In this document: in pieces, positions 1-11,270 of the stretch
How positions within the stretch are numbered: the first letter of the stretch is position 1
Layout: each line of letters opens with the position of its first letter
Assembly (NCBI RefSeq): GCF_000471905.2
Contig: NW_006499435.1
Coordinates: forward strand, 1,938,153-2,002,152
Length of the DNA stretch: 64,000 nucleotides
Source of the DNA: Amborella trichopoda
Taxonomy: Eukaryota > Streptophyta > Magnoliopsida > Amborellales > Amborellaceae
Reading direction: 5' to 3'
Notes under the pieces: generated by a model
Seen by the model: only the letters and a program-made list of their open reading frames with translations
Databases searched by the model: none
Told to the model about the DNA's origin: nothing
Made by a program: the position numbers and the translations under genes

Positions 1-1100
1 TTGCTTCAGTTTCCATGGTTGGACAGTGAAGGTCAGCTCGATTGTTCACTTCACCTTGGTTTGGTGTCCATGATTTGTCTCTCATCTCTCTTGACGTCTC
101 TGCTACTACGGTTTGCACAGCTGGTGCAGCTGGAAATTTATTTAAAGGCAAGAAGAGACTAAACTTTTTTGTGAAGCTAAAAGAAGAACCTTATCCTTTT
201 TATCAGAAATTCTTAATAAATTGTGACAAAATGAGGGGAAGATAGGAAGAGATAGAAGGTCAAGGTTGGGAAGTATTACCTGACGTTGTGCATCTGACTG
301 CTTAGGCAGGAGCTGCTAGTTTGGGAGGTGGCTCACTTTCTTTACTGAAGACCTGTTGAAGCACAAACCCGATTTGCATCGATTGAATTTTAGATATTAT
401 CCCAAGTAAAACTTCCCTCTTATTCTGGGAAAAAAAAAAAAAAGAATTCAGGACCCTAGGCCTTTTGGAATGGGGCTAGCTTGTCTCAGGGATCAAATCT
501 CACCAGCATTCGAGAATTCGGCCCAGTTATTCGGCCTCACTAGGAGCCGAGGCAAGTTTCACCCCCCGTTTTCATCTCTCTCTCTCTACCCAGCAGAGTC
601 TCTCTTTAAATGATCCCTCCCCCAAATATAGTTCCTGCTTTTTCTGATTTTTTTTGGAATTATTGGGATTTTTATTTTCTTTTTTCTTGCTTTTATTTGA
701 AAGGAATTTTCATGCCAGTACACAATTCAGGTGATTCCACTGGGACTCGCTTGAGTTACTTAGCTCGAGCATGGCCTGAGTCCCAGACCAAGCATAGTAT
801 TTAAACCTTGATTATCATGCTTAACTATAAGAGATATTGAACCGAAAAAAACGAAAAATAAAAATGTGCTCTATCAATTATTATCACGAAAACCATTTCA
901 GTTTGTTCTCTGAAAATTCTTGTTAAGAGGAAAGAAAATTAAAAAGGGAGTGCCACTCAGAAGAAAACATTAGTGGGTTTCAGAAAGATAGGCATACAGA
1001 ATTCATAGGATTGTGTAGCTTGCATTATTTCAGAAATGACAATGGCTCTTATCTTTCAGGTACTTGCATCATAACTAGCTCAGGATGCATTCCTACCACC

Positions 1101-1318
1101 TTTTTTTTTTTTTTGGGTAGTACAGGGGTGGTAATCGGACTTGGTGTTGTAATAGTCAACAACTAACCAATTAAGCCAAAGACTTTTGAAATAGTAACTA
1201 TCCAAAAAGAAAACATCCAAATGGTTGTACTTTTTCTTTACTCCTTGTAAAACTGGTTTCAAACCCAAGACTAATTGTCCCCAGCCACTAACCAAGAGGC
1301 TGAACCCCTTCAATATGG
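1101..1318 (-). mobile_element. SINE-like insertion (truncated-HROB copy)
   Basis: Read on the minus strand, the block starts with a tRNA-like head containing GGGTTTGAAACC, a fair match to a pol III B box, and ends in ACCC followed by a run of 14 A. The same insertion is at 14687-14899 in the intact gene, so it predates the duplication. It lies in the intron between HROB exons 5 and 6. No clear target-site duplication was found, so the SINE call is tentative. Confidence 0.4.
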
Positions 1319-2663
1319 TTTAATGTGTCAAACGTAAAGAAGAAATTCAAATTATAGTAAATTCATGCATCAAGATAACCACAGATGATAAAACACACCT
1401 TCTTCACATTGTTCAATGTTATGTTCAAATAATGTGATGCGCGAGCAGGAGAGAAGACCACGACCTGCAAAAATGATCCTTTAGAAAGAAGTGTACAGTA
1501 CGTTGGCTCATGCTAGAGGTTGGCCAAGTTCAGCAAAAGTTGCCTTGATGCATAAATAATCTCAATCGGTTACGTGGTCTATAACATGTAAATAAAGAAC
1601 GATCTAGATTTCACACCAAGCATTCATAAGAAGTGTTTTAGGGCAAGGAGGCAGGATGAGACCTAGACGAGTTGTGCCCAGCACAGGTACAAGGTATCAA
1701 ATTCCTCATGTCAAGAAGAACAAGAGCCAGAAACACCGATATATTATACGAGACGACAAAACCCAGCATAGTTTACTAATTCTCCATATCATGATGAGTA
1801 GCCAAAACATAAGTTATGCCTTGTTTGAATTAATGTGGATTTTCAAAGTTCATAAGTCCATATATATATATATATATCAATGAGAAAGAAGAAGAAATCC
1901 GAAAAACAGTGTCTATCTGTGCTTCGAAAAAAGTACAGAACCCAAACAGAAGAATCCATGAAACATAGGATAAGCTTTTCATCCATAGGAAAATGTAATA
2001 GAAGTTAAGGGGTGGTAAATTGTGCAAGGGTTCAAGGGCATAGAAGGTTAATTCGTGGGTGCATGCAAACAAAACTACTCTTTAGATGTGGATCCAAGAG
2101 GGGTTAGGACTCAGGTTGGAGATGGGAACATGATAGGTTTTGGGGAAACTTGAATGATGGGGTAGGTAGTCTCAACTGGAAGTTATCCATGTCCATTCAT
2201 GTAGTTTTGGACAGTAAGGTCCATATCACACTTTCAAAGGAGGAGAGGAAAAGTTGTGTGGTGCAGACAGAGAAAAATCCATTTTTGAGGTAGCAGGATG
2301 AAAAAGAGGAGGTAAAGGTGGCAATCGGTCAAGCAGCCCAAACCCACTAAAAGCCCGAGCGCGGGCTAGGACCAGCAGATCATGGCTTCCCCACCCAAGT
2401 CTTAGACCGTCCAATGGGCCTGGCTCAGATTGGGATGAAAGCCTATAGTAATGCTCCTTATAAAAAAATTTAGGGAGGTCTAGTGTATCAATCTGAACAA
2501 TCGGTCCATATTTGGTGGAACAAAGCAGGCAAACAAAATGGCCTCCAAAGATTCTATCTAGAGCAAACCTTAAGGCCTTTGATGAACACAATATCTTTAC
2601 ATCCTCTTACATTAACCCGTAACTCTTGAGTCTAAAAGGAGTATGTTAATGAAGAAAGTGTCT

Positions 2664-2760
2664 CTTAGGCTTCGGCTTAGTTGGAGACGTATCATTTTGG
2701 GTGAGGGAGGTCAAGGGTTCAAACACTTGCAGTGACCTAGCCTCATATGTGTGTGTGTAC
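2664..2760 (+). mobile_element. tRNA-like SINE head fragment in duplicated HROB intron
   Basis: The stretch holds a box-A-like CTTAGTTGGAGACG and, about 35 bases on, a box-B-like GGGTTCAAACAC. The spacing is right for a tRNA-derived SINE head. The partner at 16254-16380 has the same boxes and a little more downstream sequence. This is a fragment call from the two boxes only. Confidence 0.35.
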
Positions 2761-3207
2761 TAAAGAATGAAGCAATCTATCACGCGGAGGGGGATAGCAT
2801 ATCTTATACAGCATTTCATAGAATATTACATTATACAAAAAAAAAAAAAACGAATTGTAGAACTTTGAACACATCTAAAGCCATAGATATGGATGAAGAG
2901 GAACTATCTTTAAGCACTTAGTGGAACCTATTCCACAAATGAAATAAAAGAGCCAAATGCCAATCCTCAACTTGTTTGGCATTGGGAAAGGCAGAAAAAA
3001 GTAAGCATTCAAAAGCATTTCACGAGCATCCAGTTTAAGATGGCAAGTATTATTCTTTAGACATGTGATTAATTATTAAAAAGAAAATTAAAAAATAACA
3101 TTTAAGACAAATAACATAATGACAATATAAAACCTGGTTGAGGATTACAACAGATCCAACTGATATATCCCATGTGGCTTCATCGTTTGTAAGAACTTTG
3201 TGATGGA

Positions 3208-3553
3208 GTTGAGGCCCTTGAAGTAGTGTCGAGAAATGTGGTTTCAATACTGAATCTTTGTGATGGCTTTAAAATATACTTTCTTCTTTAATCTTAAAAT
3301 TTATAGTTTAAAAAATAATGTAGATGGAGCAAATCAATGAAAACTTGAAAAACTTGAAAATTGACGGTTCAAAATTGGGTAACAAGATGCACTATGTTCA
3401 AAACTTGTTATCGATTTTTTTCTCAAGTCTATGCATCTTGATGTGGAGATGACCAATTTGAAGATATTTGGGCATCAAAACAACCACTTCTAGTGAAATT
3501 TTTGAGGTGGGCTCTAAATTGTTTGTTTAGAGCTTCGGCTCTATATAAACCCT
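3208..3553. mobile_element. MITE family A, copy 1 (left-truncated)
   Basis: The right end is intact (TTGTTTAGAGCTTCGGCTCTATATAAACC), and the body matches other family-A copies, for example 19305-19666. The left terminal repeat is missing: the element starts inside its own body exactly where the HROB duplicate ends. It therefore marks the breakpoint of the duplication. Confidence 0.65.
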
Positions 3554-4774
3554 TTCCTAATAGAAATAGGTAAAGGCTCACCTCTGGACCGTACCCAAAA
3601 CTATCTTTCGAGCAAAAGGGAGCCTTCAAATCAATCATCTCGACCTTGATCATTATGATTGTAAAAAAATATTAAGACTTCAAGCCCTAAAGACATTGCA
3701 TATTGTAATGCGTTATCTAGGCAGTCAATTTTTAAGTGTTCACGTATCTGTACCTTTTTTGTCAGCTACAAATTTTATAATTCGGGTGGAAATAGATTTT
3801 GGAGCCGTTTTAAGGATTTCTCATGCCCAAAGTGTTTTCCAGGCCAGAATTAGTGGTTAGGATGTACTTTTCTTCATAACTTCTAAGCCTTATAGAAACT
3901 GCATCCATAAAATAGAAACATACAATTAGAAGTGGGACTTTGAGCACAAAATACAAAATAGAATTTTATATAAATTTTCCACAAAAAAATAGCACAAACA
4001 GCTCCATCTCTCCCTACAGTTTCTGGAAAAGTTCCATGTTCAACACATCTGCGAAAGAAACCTTTTTCCCTATGAACAACTCCAACTCTAACTTGCAAAT
4101 ATATTTGCCCATGTGTTACTTTTTTATCAAAACTATATGGGAAACTTGAACTACAGTTTCGACCATACGGCAATTTACCGAAATTTTCGTAATTCAAAAT
4201 TTCCAATCTTTCTAAATTCAAGTTCCCTTTCAATTTATTTCTTTTTGTGTGGTCCTGCATTGAATGGATTAAGAGTGCTCCTTGAATTAGGTGGCATCCT
4301 AATGTGGGGTTAGAGGACCGGGTATAGTTTTTTACCCTAGACAATGGATCTAAAAATTTCTTAATCTCGTCCATCACAAATTTAACTTTAAATTATATAT
4401 CAGATGAACTAAAATAAACCTCCTAAATAACCCCAAAATAAATTTCAAATAATTCATATTTAAAACTCAAAACTTTTTTATTTCTAAGATGGATACTAGG
4501 TTGGCTAAGGCGACCCACAAAAACCACCCTAGATGGTAAATTATATTTGTTTTCTTTGTGATTTGGCTATCTAAGCCATAATATGAAGTGACATCCAAAC
4601 ACCACATAAACTATCGAAAATAAACCCCTGCCTCCCCTCCTCTCTCCCACCTTTTCTAAAACGGTGCAATTTCTACAAAGTGTGAACCTTAAAAAAATCG
4701 AAGTAATGTACACTTGCAAACACTGTCTGAAGAATGCTGGAAGCTCGAACATTTATTTTCCTCATTTAAAAAAG
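3554..4774. other. Intergenic stretch, nothing recognised
   Basis: AT-rich sequence with no ORF resembling a protein and no clear repeat end. The longest open frame (about 164 codons on the minus strand near 3883-4377) has no recognisable domain and looks like chance. Confidence 0.5.
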
Positions 4775-5155
4775 GGTGAGTTTTGTATAAGGCGCCAACT
4801 TATACTATATAAGAAAGGTAGGTATGTCTCTAAATTTTACGAGAAGATGTAGTTTCGGTGTCAGAAACTTTATAATAACTTAAAAGTCTATGTTCAATGC
4901 TATTATAAAATTAATTATTCTAAAATAGCACACATTAAGTAGATCTATAAACAATTGAAATTATTAAACATAGACGGTCTAGATAATTTATTACTAGATG
5001 CATTACTTTTAAAGCTTGAAATTCTTTTGTTTTTTTTTTTATATCCATACGTCTCGATGATCAATTAGAAGGTTTACTTCATAATACTTTTTCTACTAGA
5101 TTTTTTAGGGGTACCTTACTTCAATAGTATAAGTTTGCAACTTTATATAAAAAAT
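4775..5155. mobile_element. MITE family A, copy 2
   Basis: It begins GGGTGAGTTTTGTATAAGG and ends with the matching inverted form AACTTTATATAAA. The middle carries the family marks: a phrase on 'AGTAGATCTATAAACA', 'GGTCTAGATAAT', and a 'CTCGATGATCAATTAGA' core. Confidence 0.55.
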
Positions 5156-5189
5156 TTTGTTATAAAATTTAAAGTCCCAAGGATGAGAT

Positions 5190-5735
5190 TTACGTAAGAA
5201 AAGATGCAACCTTAAACATTCCAAGTAAGGCGCACCTCCTAACTTTGTAATAAGATGCAGTTTTGTTGTCGAAATTTTATTGGATGTTCCGAGAATCTAT
5301 TTTCATCTCCAGTAATAAAATTCTAAACTTACTAGAGTTCATATCATGCAAATCTATAAACGCACAAATTTTTTTGAAAATGGACGATCAAGATAATGTA
5401 TTGTAAGATGTACTATTTTTGGGAATTTTTTTCTTTTTCTTTTTCCAAATCCATGTATCTAGATATTGAGATGATCAATTAGATAATTTTCTAATGTCAA
5501 AATAGCATTTTTTAAAGAATGGGGTTGAGGTCGTGGTGGCAACACCACTTAAACCTCAACTTCCGGTCTAGGTTTCCATTCCTACTAACGCATTTGAAAA
5601 CCATTAATTATTTCTAAAAATAGGTAGGGGTCAGTATTCCCCACTGATCTACCCAAAAAAATATCCTTTTCTAACATAGTTTTTGACGTGTACCTTATTT
5701 GTACAATTTAAGGTGTCAACCTTACATAAGCTTTT
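5190..5735. mobile_element. MITE family A, copy 3, with a foreign insert
   Basis: The left end reads GATGCAACCTTAAACATTCC and then AAGGCGCACCTCC. The right end (AAGGTGTCAACCTTACATAAGC) lies only after about 150 bases of unrelated sequence (roughly 5515-5670), so the copy appears interrupted or rearranged. Confidence 0.5.
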
Positions 5736-5907
5736 TTGAAGTTCCAATTATAGTACAAATCTAATATGTCTATACACATTGAAAAATCTTAAAAATAGAC
5801 GTTCTATCTAGATAATATGTTAAGTGAACTACTTATATAACTTACCCAAAAAAACATAAATTTATATAGTTCAAACTTTTAAGTAAAAAAGTTTATATAA
5901 GGGTGAG

Positions 5908-6262
5908 GCCTTAAACAATCAAATCGAGACGCACTTCAAAAGTTCACTAGAAGAGATTGTTTTGATGTTGAAAAACCCTCAATTTGATAATCTCCACCTC
6001 AAACTATAACTATATAGACATGAGAAAATATAGATTTCAAATATTAGAATAGTGCATCCTATAAATAATATCTAGACCGTCAAATTTCTATACTATTTTT
6101 TAATCTTAAATTACTTCGAAATTTTAAATGGGCATATACCCAAAATTTTCTCTAACATATCCATGACGAGGAGGTCAAATGACAAGATTTTCTAACATCC
6201 AAGCGATCTTTGCGTTTTATCCAAAAATGAAGTTTTTATAAGGCCTAGGCTCTATATAAACA
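5908..6262. mobile_element. MITE family A, copy 4
   Basis: It starts AAGTTTATATAAGGGTGAGGCC followed by TTAAACAATCAAATCGAGAC and finishes with TTATAAGGCCTAGGCTCTATATAAAC. The interior runs in the opposite orientation to copies 2 and 3. Confidence 0.5.
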
Positions 6263-6269
6263 AAATAAA

Positions 6270-6665
6270 GCCTCATTTCAAATATTCGCACTTTACATGA
6301 TGAAAAGCTCCAGGATAACTTGAAAATAAAATTTCTAACACTAACAATAAAATTTGAAACTCAAAAAATAGTACAAATCTTGAATAATTAATTTTAAAAC
6401 GAAACATGTGGTCTAGATAATTGTTTACAATATATACGCTTGAAATCCTAATTTTATTTCACAACCATAAATATTCAAGCAGAGATGATCGACATAAAGC
6501 TTTTCTTTTAAATAATATTTGATGAGTTTTACAATATACACTAATTATAAAGCTTGAAATCCTAATTTTATTTCACAACCATAAATGTTCAAGCCAAGCC
6601 GAGATGTAAGACGTAAAGGTTTTCCTTTAATATTATTTGATGAGTTATAAGGTGGAGCTTTACTT
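6270..6665. repeat. Degraded family-A MITE with an internal tandem duplication
   Basis: A phrase beginning CTTGAAATCCTAATTTTATT and ending TTTGATGAGTT occurs twice (about 6450-6530 and 6560-6645). The surrounding words 'GGTCTAGATAAT' and 'GAGATGATCGA' tie it to family A, but its ends are eroded. Confidence 0.4.
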
Positions 6666-6789
6666 ATTTTTATAGGGCTGCAGCCCTATCAAACCATATT
6701 CTTTTATTTTATCCAAAATCTATTAAAACGAACTTTACGCGGCAACAAGATATAGGATTCAAATTGAAAGAATTAAACACCCGATTGAA

Positions 6790-7410
6790 GCGTATAAATC
6801 GTTGGGATTTTCTTGATATATTCTGATATACATTAGGACACTATAAAATTTCGGGATTAAGATTCTTTTCAAACTAATCTGCGTATAAATCGTTGGGATT
6901 TTCTTGATATATTCTGATAAACATTAGAACACTATAAAATTTCGTGATTAAGATTCTTTTTAAACTAATCTGCGTATAAATCGTTGGGATTTTCTTGATT
7001 CTAATAAACATTAGGACACTATAAAATTTCGGGATTAAGATTCTTTTTAAACTAATCTGCGTATAAATCGTTGGGATTTTCTTGATTCTGATAAACATTA
7101 GGACACTATAAAATTTCGGGATTAAGATTCTTTTTAAACTAATCTGCGTATAAATCGTTGGGATGTTCTTGATTCTGATAAACATTAGGACTCTATAAAA
7201 TTTCGGGATTAAGATTCTTTTTAAACTAATCTGCGTATAAATCGTTGGGATTTTCTTGATATATTCTGATAAACATTAGGACACTCTAAAATTTCGGGAT
7301 TAAGATTCTTTTCAAACTAATCTGCGTATAAATCGTTGGGATGTTCTTGATTCTGATATACATTAGGACACTATAAAGTTTCGGGATTAAGATTCTTTTT
7401 AAACTAATCT
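6790..7410. repeat. Minisatellite, 7 copies of an 87-91 bp unit
   Basis: Units start with GCGTATAAATCGTTGGGA at 6790, 6881, 6972, 7059, 7146, 7233 and 7324. Four-base length steps (87 or 91) come from presence or absence of ATAT after TTCTTG. Every unit also has a TATA-like CACTATAAAATTTC (TCTATAAA, TCTAAAA or CTATAAAG in some). The array stops just before the pyrimidine-rich leader of ELOF1. Open frames across it are repeats of the unit, not a protein. Confidence 0.92.
7372..7378 (+). promoter_or_regulatory. Candidate TATA box of ELOF1
   Basis: TATAAAG in the last minisatellite unit lies about 30 bases upstream of the pyrimidine-rich start of the presumed leader (about 7404). Placement is inference from spacing; no transcript was available. 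Confidence 0.35.
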
Positions 7411-7616
7411 TTCTACCTCCTCTCTATCGCTCTCTTGCTCTGCGTTTTGGAGAATAAGTTTGCTCTGCGTTTTGGAGAATAAGTTTGCTCTGCTATATCG
7501 CTCTCTTGCTTTGCGTTTTGGAGAAGACGCGCTCTCAGTGCTCTGAGTTTTGGAGAATAAGTTTGCTCTGCTATATCGCTTTCTTGCTCTGCGTTTTGGA
7601 AACCAGGTAACTTTTC
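7411..7616 (+). other. Presumed ELOF1 leader exon, made of short tandem repeats
   Basis: CT-rich sequence repeating TTGCTCTGCGTTTTGGAGAA with spacers 'TAAGTTTGCTCTGC' and 'TATATCGCTCTC', about five partial copies. It ends in a good donor, CCAG|GTAACT at 7616/7617. A matching acceptor, TTTCAACCAG, is at 9406, 23 bases before the ELOF1 start codon. The leader is thus probably spliced and built from repeats. Inference from splice signals. Confidence 0.5.
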
Positions 7617-9406
7617 TCTTTGTGCGATAGAGTCTTTGCTCTCTAAAGTTCTGTAAAACCACAACATCAGGTTGGGTTTCTCTACTCAGATGAGCCCTCT
7701 TTCTCTCTCTAATCTTTTCAAAACCTGAGAGATTTCCTCCTCTGTTATCTGTATCCTCTGTATGCAATAGTTTGGTTTCTCCATGTATAGTTTTTCTTCT
7801 CTCTCTTTGTATTCACAAGATGTGATATGTGGCTTAGATTTCTACGATTAGGAATTAAGATTTGTATATTTCACTCTCTCTTGTTTAGGATTTGATTTGG
7901 ACATAATTTGACTGGAATTGTGGTATATGGTAGGCGTTCAAGGCTTTGATTATAACTTTGTAAGCTTTTCCATGTACTACTATAGGGTTTACAGTTCTGA
8001 GGTTTCTAGGGTTTAAGGATATACTTACATGCATCCATTATCTACGCATTAATCTTGATCAGGTTTTAGAAAACTGTTCCCTTCAGTCCCTGTAAGGTAT
8101 GATATCATTTGCTTGAAATCTTTTGAGAAATCTTACTTGGTCATGCAAGTTTGGGGTCATGAATTGATTCATATGATGGTTAGAACTTAGAAATTGCTTT
8201 CTAGGACCCTGAAACATTGCTTCTTCTCTCACTTGCCAACTTGCACAAGAAGCTTCCATTTTCGTAATTAGCCAGAAAATCAATTTGGACAGTGAAACCT
8301 TGTTTTGAGGAATTTAAAGATTTTATATGCATACAGTCAATTAGATTTGATTTGATTTGATTAGTAATGGTGGGAGAGTTACAAGATCATGGATTAGGAG
8401 CTTTTTATCTCTTATGATGATCAAGCTTCAGTTCTGAAGTATTAAGCTAAGAGTTACAGATACAACATATACTCTAAGTAATAGCGAACTTCTTAAACAA
8501 TAAATTTTTTTAACCTGAGTTTATATCTATGATTCTCTATATTCTAAGGATGATACAAAAGGTTACTACAGGTTGACCTGAAGAGAACTTCTGTTAAGAA
8601 ATTGGCTTTAATTGCAGCTTCTGAAAAGTTAAAAGTTTGTTTCCTAAATGGTTTTTGAAGTGTTCTTCATCATGGGCAGTTCTCTTGAGGTTAGAAATAG
8701 TTCATGCTATGGGGAAGGATGTTGCTTTGAAAATTCTTAAAATGAAAATTTCTTTTAGCCACAGCGAAGGATACACGCACATATATAATATACATATTTT
8801 TACATTGTCAGCAAGATCATTAATAAGTATAAAAGATATACAACTATAAATGTCGTTTGAGATATACACCATTTACGTCCTGTAATGGGACATTATTCAC
8901 ACTTTTTACTGTTATCGAAGAATTTTTTATTCCTTCTCTTGTCAGGAAGTCCTCGTAACTTGTTTGATTCTCTCCAAATATGTCTAAACCCAACTTCAGA
9001 AATTTCACGTACTTCAAAATTTCTCCAAGAATCTCTCCAAGCACCTTTGGCATTTGGATTCATTGGATGCTCCAGAGATTGCGTTCAATGAGTCATCCTT
9101 TTACCAAAATTGGGCACCAATTAGAATCCATACCTAGCAATATGATTTGTATCAGTCTATGCAGTATTTGCTTCTTCTTCTTCTTTTTTTAAAATACCTT
9201 TATGCACTTTGTTGTTATGTAATTAGGGTTAAGTTTAGAGTTTGGATGCCCTTGCTATTAGTTCTTCATGATTCCTCTTTATGAATTGGTTTCTTTTCCT
9301 TGTTCTTTTTTTTTTCTGTTTTCTTTTGGAATTGGCATTTTCTATCATTGATTGCTTGACATAATTGTTCAATTGATATGATATGTGATTTGATTATTTC
9401 AACCAG
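7617..9406 (+). other. Presumed 5' leader intron of ELOF1
   Basis: T-rich, GT..AG bounded, with no coding signal of its own. A long first intron in a 5' leader is common in highly expressed plant genes. Apart from a few poly-T runs I see no structured element in it. Confidence 0.45.
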
Positions 9407-9429
9407 TGTCTGAGCTGAGTATTTGAAAT

Positions 9430-11270
9430 ATGGGGAAGAGGAAGTCCAGGACCGTGCTTCCAAAGAAGAAGCTACCCAAGCTTGATACGACATTTTGCTG
9501 CCCGTTCTGTAACCATCCTGATAGTGTTGATTGCATAATGTGAGTAGCTTTTCCTGATAATAATCTTTATTTTCCCTATAATATTTTTTCTGGGTGTCCA
9601 TTTGTATCTATCGATGCTGCATTTTAAAGTGCTGAACATGTCACCGCTAAAAGAGATGATAAGCTTTGTTGGGCAGACCTTCGCTCTAATCTTAAATTGG
9701 CCAACACGCTGCTTTATCGTGTACTGAGTACTGTCTCTTTTGAGACCTTTGCATTTGTATCTCTGAAAATGAGCAAAAGAATATTATGCTTTGTCGCATT
9801 TTTTAATTTGAATTCTTATTTCAATTGAGTTTAACAGTCTTTCTTTTTCGCTCCCAAAAGTTTCATATTACTATTATTCTTTCATTTTCATTAGTTGTGT
9901 CTGTCTTTTGTTTTCTTTTTTCTTTTCTAGCCTGCAAATGGACTGATATATGTCTCTGGATGAGTATTCTGACTTACCTATTATGGTGGGTATTAACGGA
10001 TAATGTTATTCTTCAGAGATCGAAAGCTAAAGATTGGGGAGGCTATTTGCAGGGTTTGCGAAGTGGGATATGCAACCAAGATTCATGGTATATCTAAAAA
10101 CCTCTCTAATATAGAACTGAATTTAGATTTCTACAAATCTAATATATTTCCTATCTCGCCCTTATCATTCTGCGATATAGTGGCCATCTTCGCGTCTTTT
10201 CAATTATTTCACTTTAATTCTAACAAAAGTTGAACTTTTGTATTTGTAGCTGTCTAAAATCAAAATATGGTAACTGCTATTTGTCCCTTTTCTTTAAGCA
10301 TTACTCTGACCCAATTCCTTATTTCTCTGTTTTTGCAGCTTTAACGGAACCCATTGACATGTAAGTCGCTTTAACCATCTGTTCATTTCTTTTCTTTTCT
10401 TTTGGAACTCCATAGCCATTTGATATGTTTAATGTTAGGCTTCATTACCCTTAAGTTATGCAATCAAGTTGGTTAACTAAATTTTTTTTGTTACAGTTAG
10501 TTTCAAAAACAAAATAAGATGTACTGGAATCAAAATAAGAAATGTAAAAATTAGATCTCGAAGAAATGATAAAGCTGCCTAGTGCCCAATGCTATCAGAA
10601 AACATAGTAAATGAAACTAAAATACGAATGGATTGCCCAATTCTCTCTAATGTTGCCACACTCCCGGAATTCTTACACAATTTCTCTGCAGTTGATATAT
10701 ATATATATATATATATATATGGGTGCGGTTTCCATATAGTTGCAACCTTAAACAATCAAATTAAGGCGCACCTTCAAACTTTATGATAACAAATAATTTT
10801 GATGTAAAATATTCTTAAGGATTATCTCAAAATCTATTTTCAAATCTAATTATAAAATTTTAGACTTCGAAAATAGTTAAAATCAAGTAGGTCAATAAAT
10901 ATATGAAAATTTTGAAAATTGACAGTCTAGATAATGTGTTGTAAGATGCACTATTTATAGGACTAAAATAAATTTTTTTTTTTCATAGTCATATATCTCG
11001 ATGTCGAAATGATCAATTAGATGGCTTTTCAACATTAAAACAACATCTTTTGATGGATTTTGAGGTGCATCTGTAGTTTTACATTTTTAAGGTCTCAACT
11101 TTATATAAACTTGAGAGAGGGGAATAAGAAACACTTGGTATTTTGAGGTTTAATGTCAAATGTAGTGGACTTCTTGTCGCCTTACTAATTTTGGTGTGCA
11201 AAATGCTTGTGTTTGTAGTTATTGCGAATGGGTGGACGCATGTGAAGCTGCAAACGCTCCAAAGCCTTGA
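9430..11270 (+). CDS. ELOF1: Transcription elongation factor 1 homolog (ELOF1/Elf1)
   Basis: Four coding exons: 9430-9539, 10017-10087, 10339-10360 and 11219-11270; phases close to an 84-residue protein ending NAPKP. It opens [20 protein letters not shown], a basic tail, then a zinc ribbon with Cys24-x2-Cys27 (CPFCNH) and Cys48-x2-Cys51 (CRVC). Next comes the family's TEPIDIY block and [10 protein letters not shown]. Elf1 proteins bind RNA polymerase II, aid passage through chromatin and, in yeast and humans, help transcription-coupled repair. The length fits animal ELOF1 (about 83 aa). It lacks the long acidic tail that I recall for Arabidopsis and yeast forms. A family-A MITE occupies part of intron 3. 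The start is fixed by the conserved MG(K/R)RKS opening. Confidence 0.93.
10721..11110. mobile_element. MITE family A, copy in ELOF1 intron 3
   Basis: One of the best-preserved copies: left end GGGTGCGGTTTCCATATAG then TTGCAACCTTAAACAATC; right end GGTCTCAACTTTATATAAAC. It sits directly after a (TA)n tract (10695-10720), the likely landing site. Confidence 0.7.

Larger units (their letters stand above)
1..3207 (-). pseudogene. Truncated duplicate of the 3' half of the HROB-like gene
   Basis: This block is nearly identical by eye to 13585-16857, a few mismatches per hundred bases plus several short indels. On the minus strand it keeps part of exon 4 (about 3207-3134, the HHKVLTNDEATWDISVGSV segment), exon 5 (1464-1399, VVVFSPARASHYLNITLNNVKK split by no stop), exon 6 (352-280) and the start of exon 7 (129 leftward past the window edge). 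Exons 1-3 and half of exon 4 are absent; homology stops at 3207, where a truncated MITE begins. Exon 6 carries an in-frame TAA where the intact copy has TAT (Tyr). With no start exon and an early stop it should not make a working protein. Exon 5 reads SHYLNITL here and THYLNITL in the intact gene. It is a host gene fragment, not an LTR: it contains exons and splice sites. Confidence 0.88.

Noticed and set aside
3883-4377. 164-codon frame on the minus strand
   Set aside because: No recognisable domain, no splice context, and composition like the AT-rich spacer.
6874-7185. 103-residue repetitive protein on the minus strand
   Set aside because: It is the minisatellite unit read in frame; unit lengths of 87 bases keep the frame by chance.
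7399-7767. Lys/Arg/Glu-rich frames on the minus strand
   Set aside because: They are the CT-rich tandem repeats of the ELOF1 leader read backwards.
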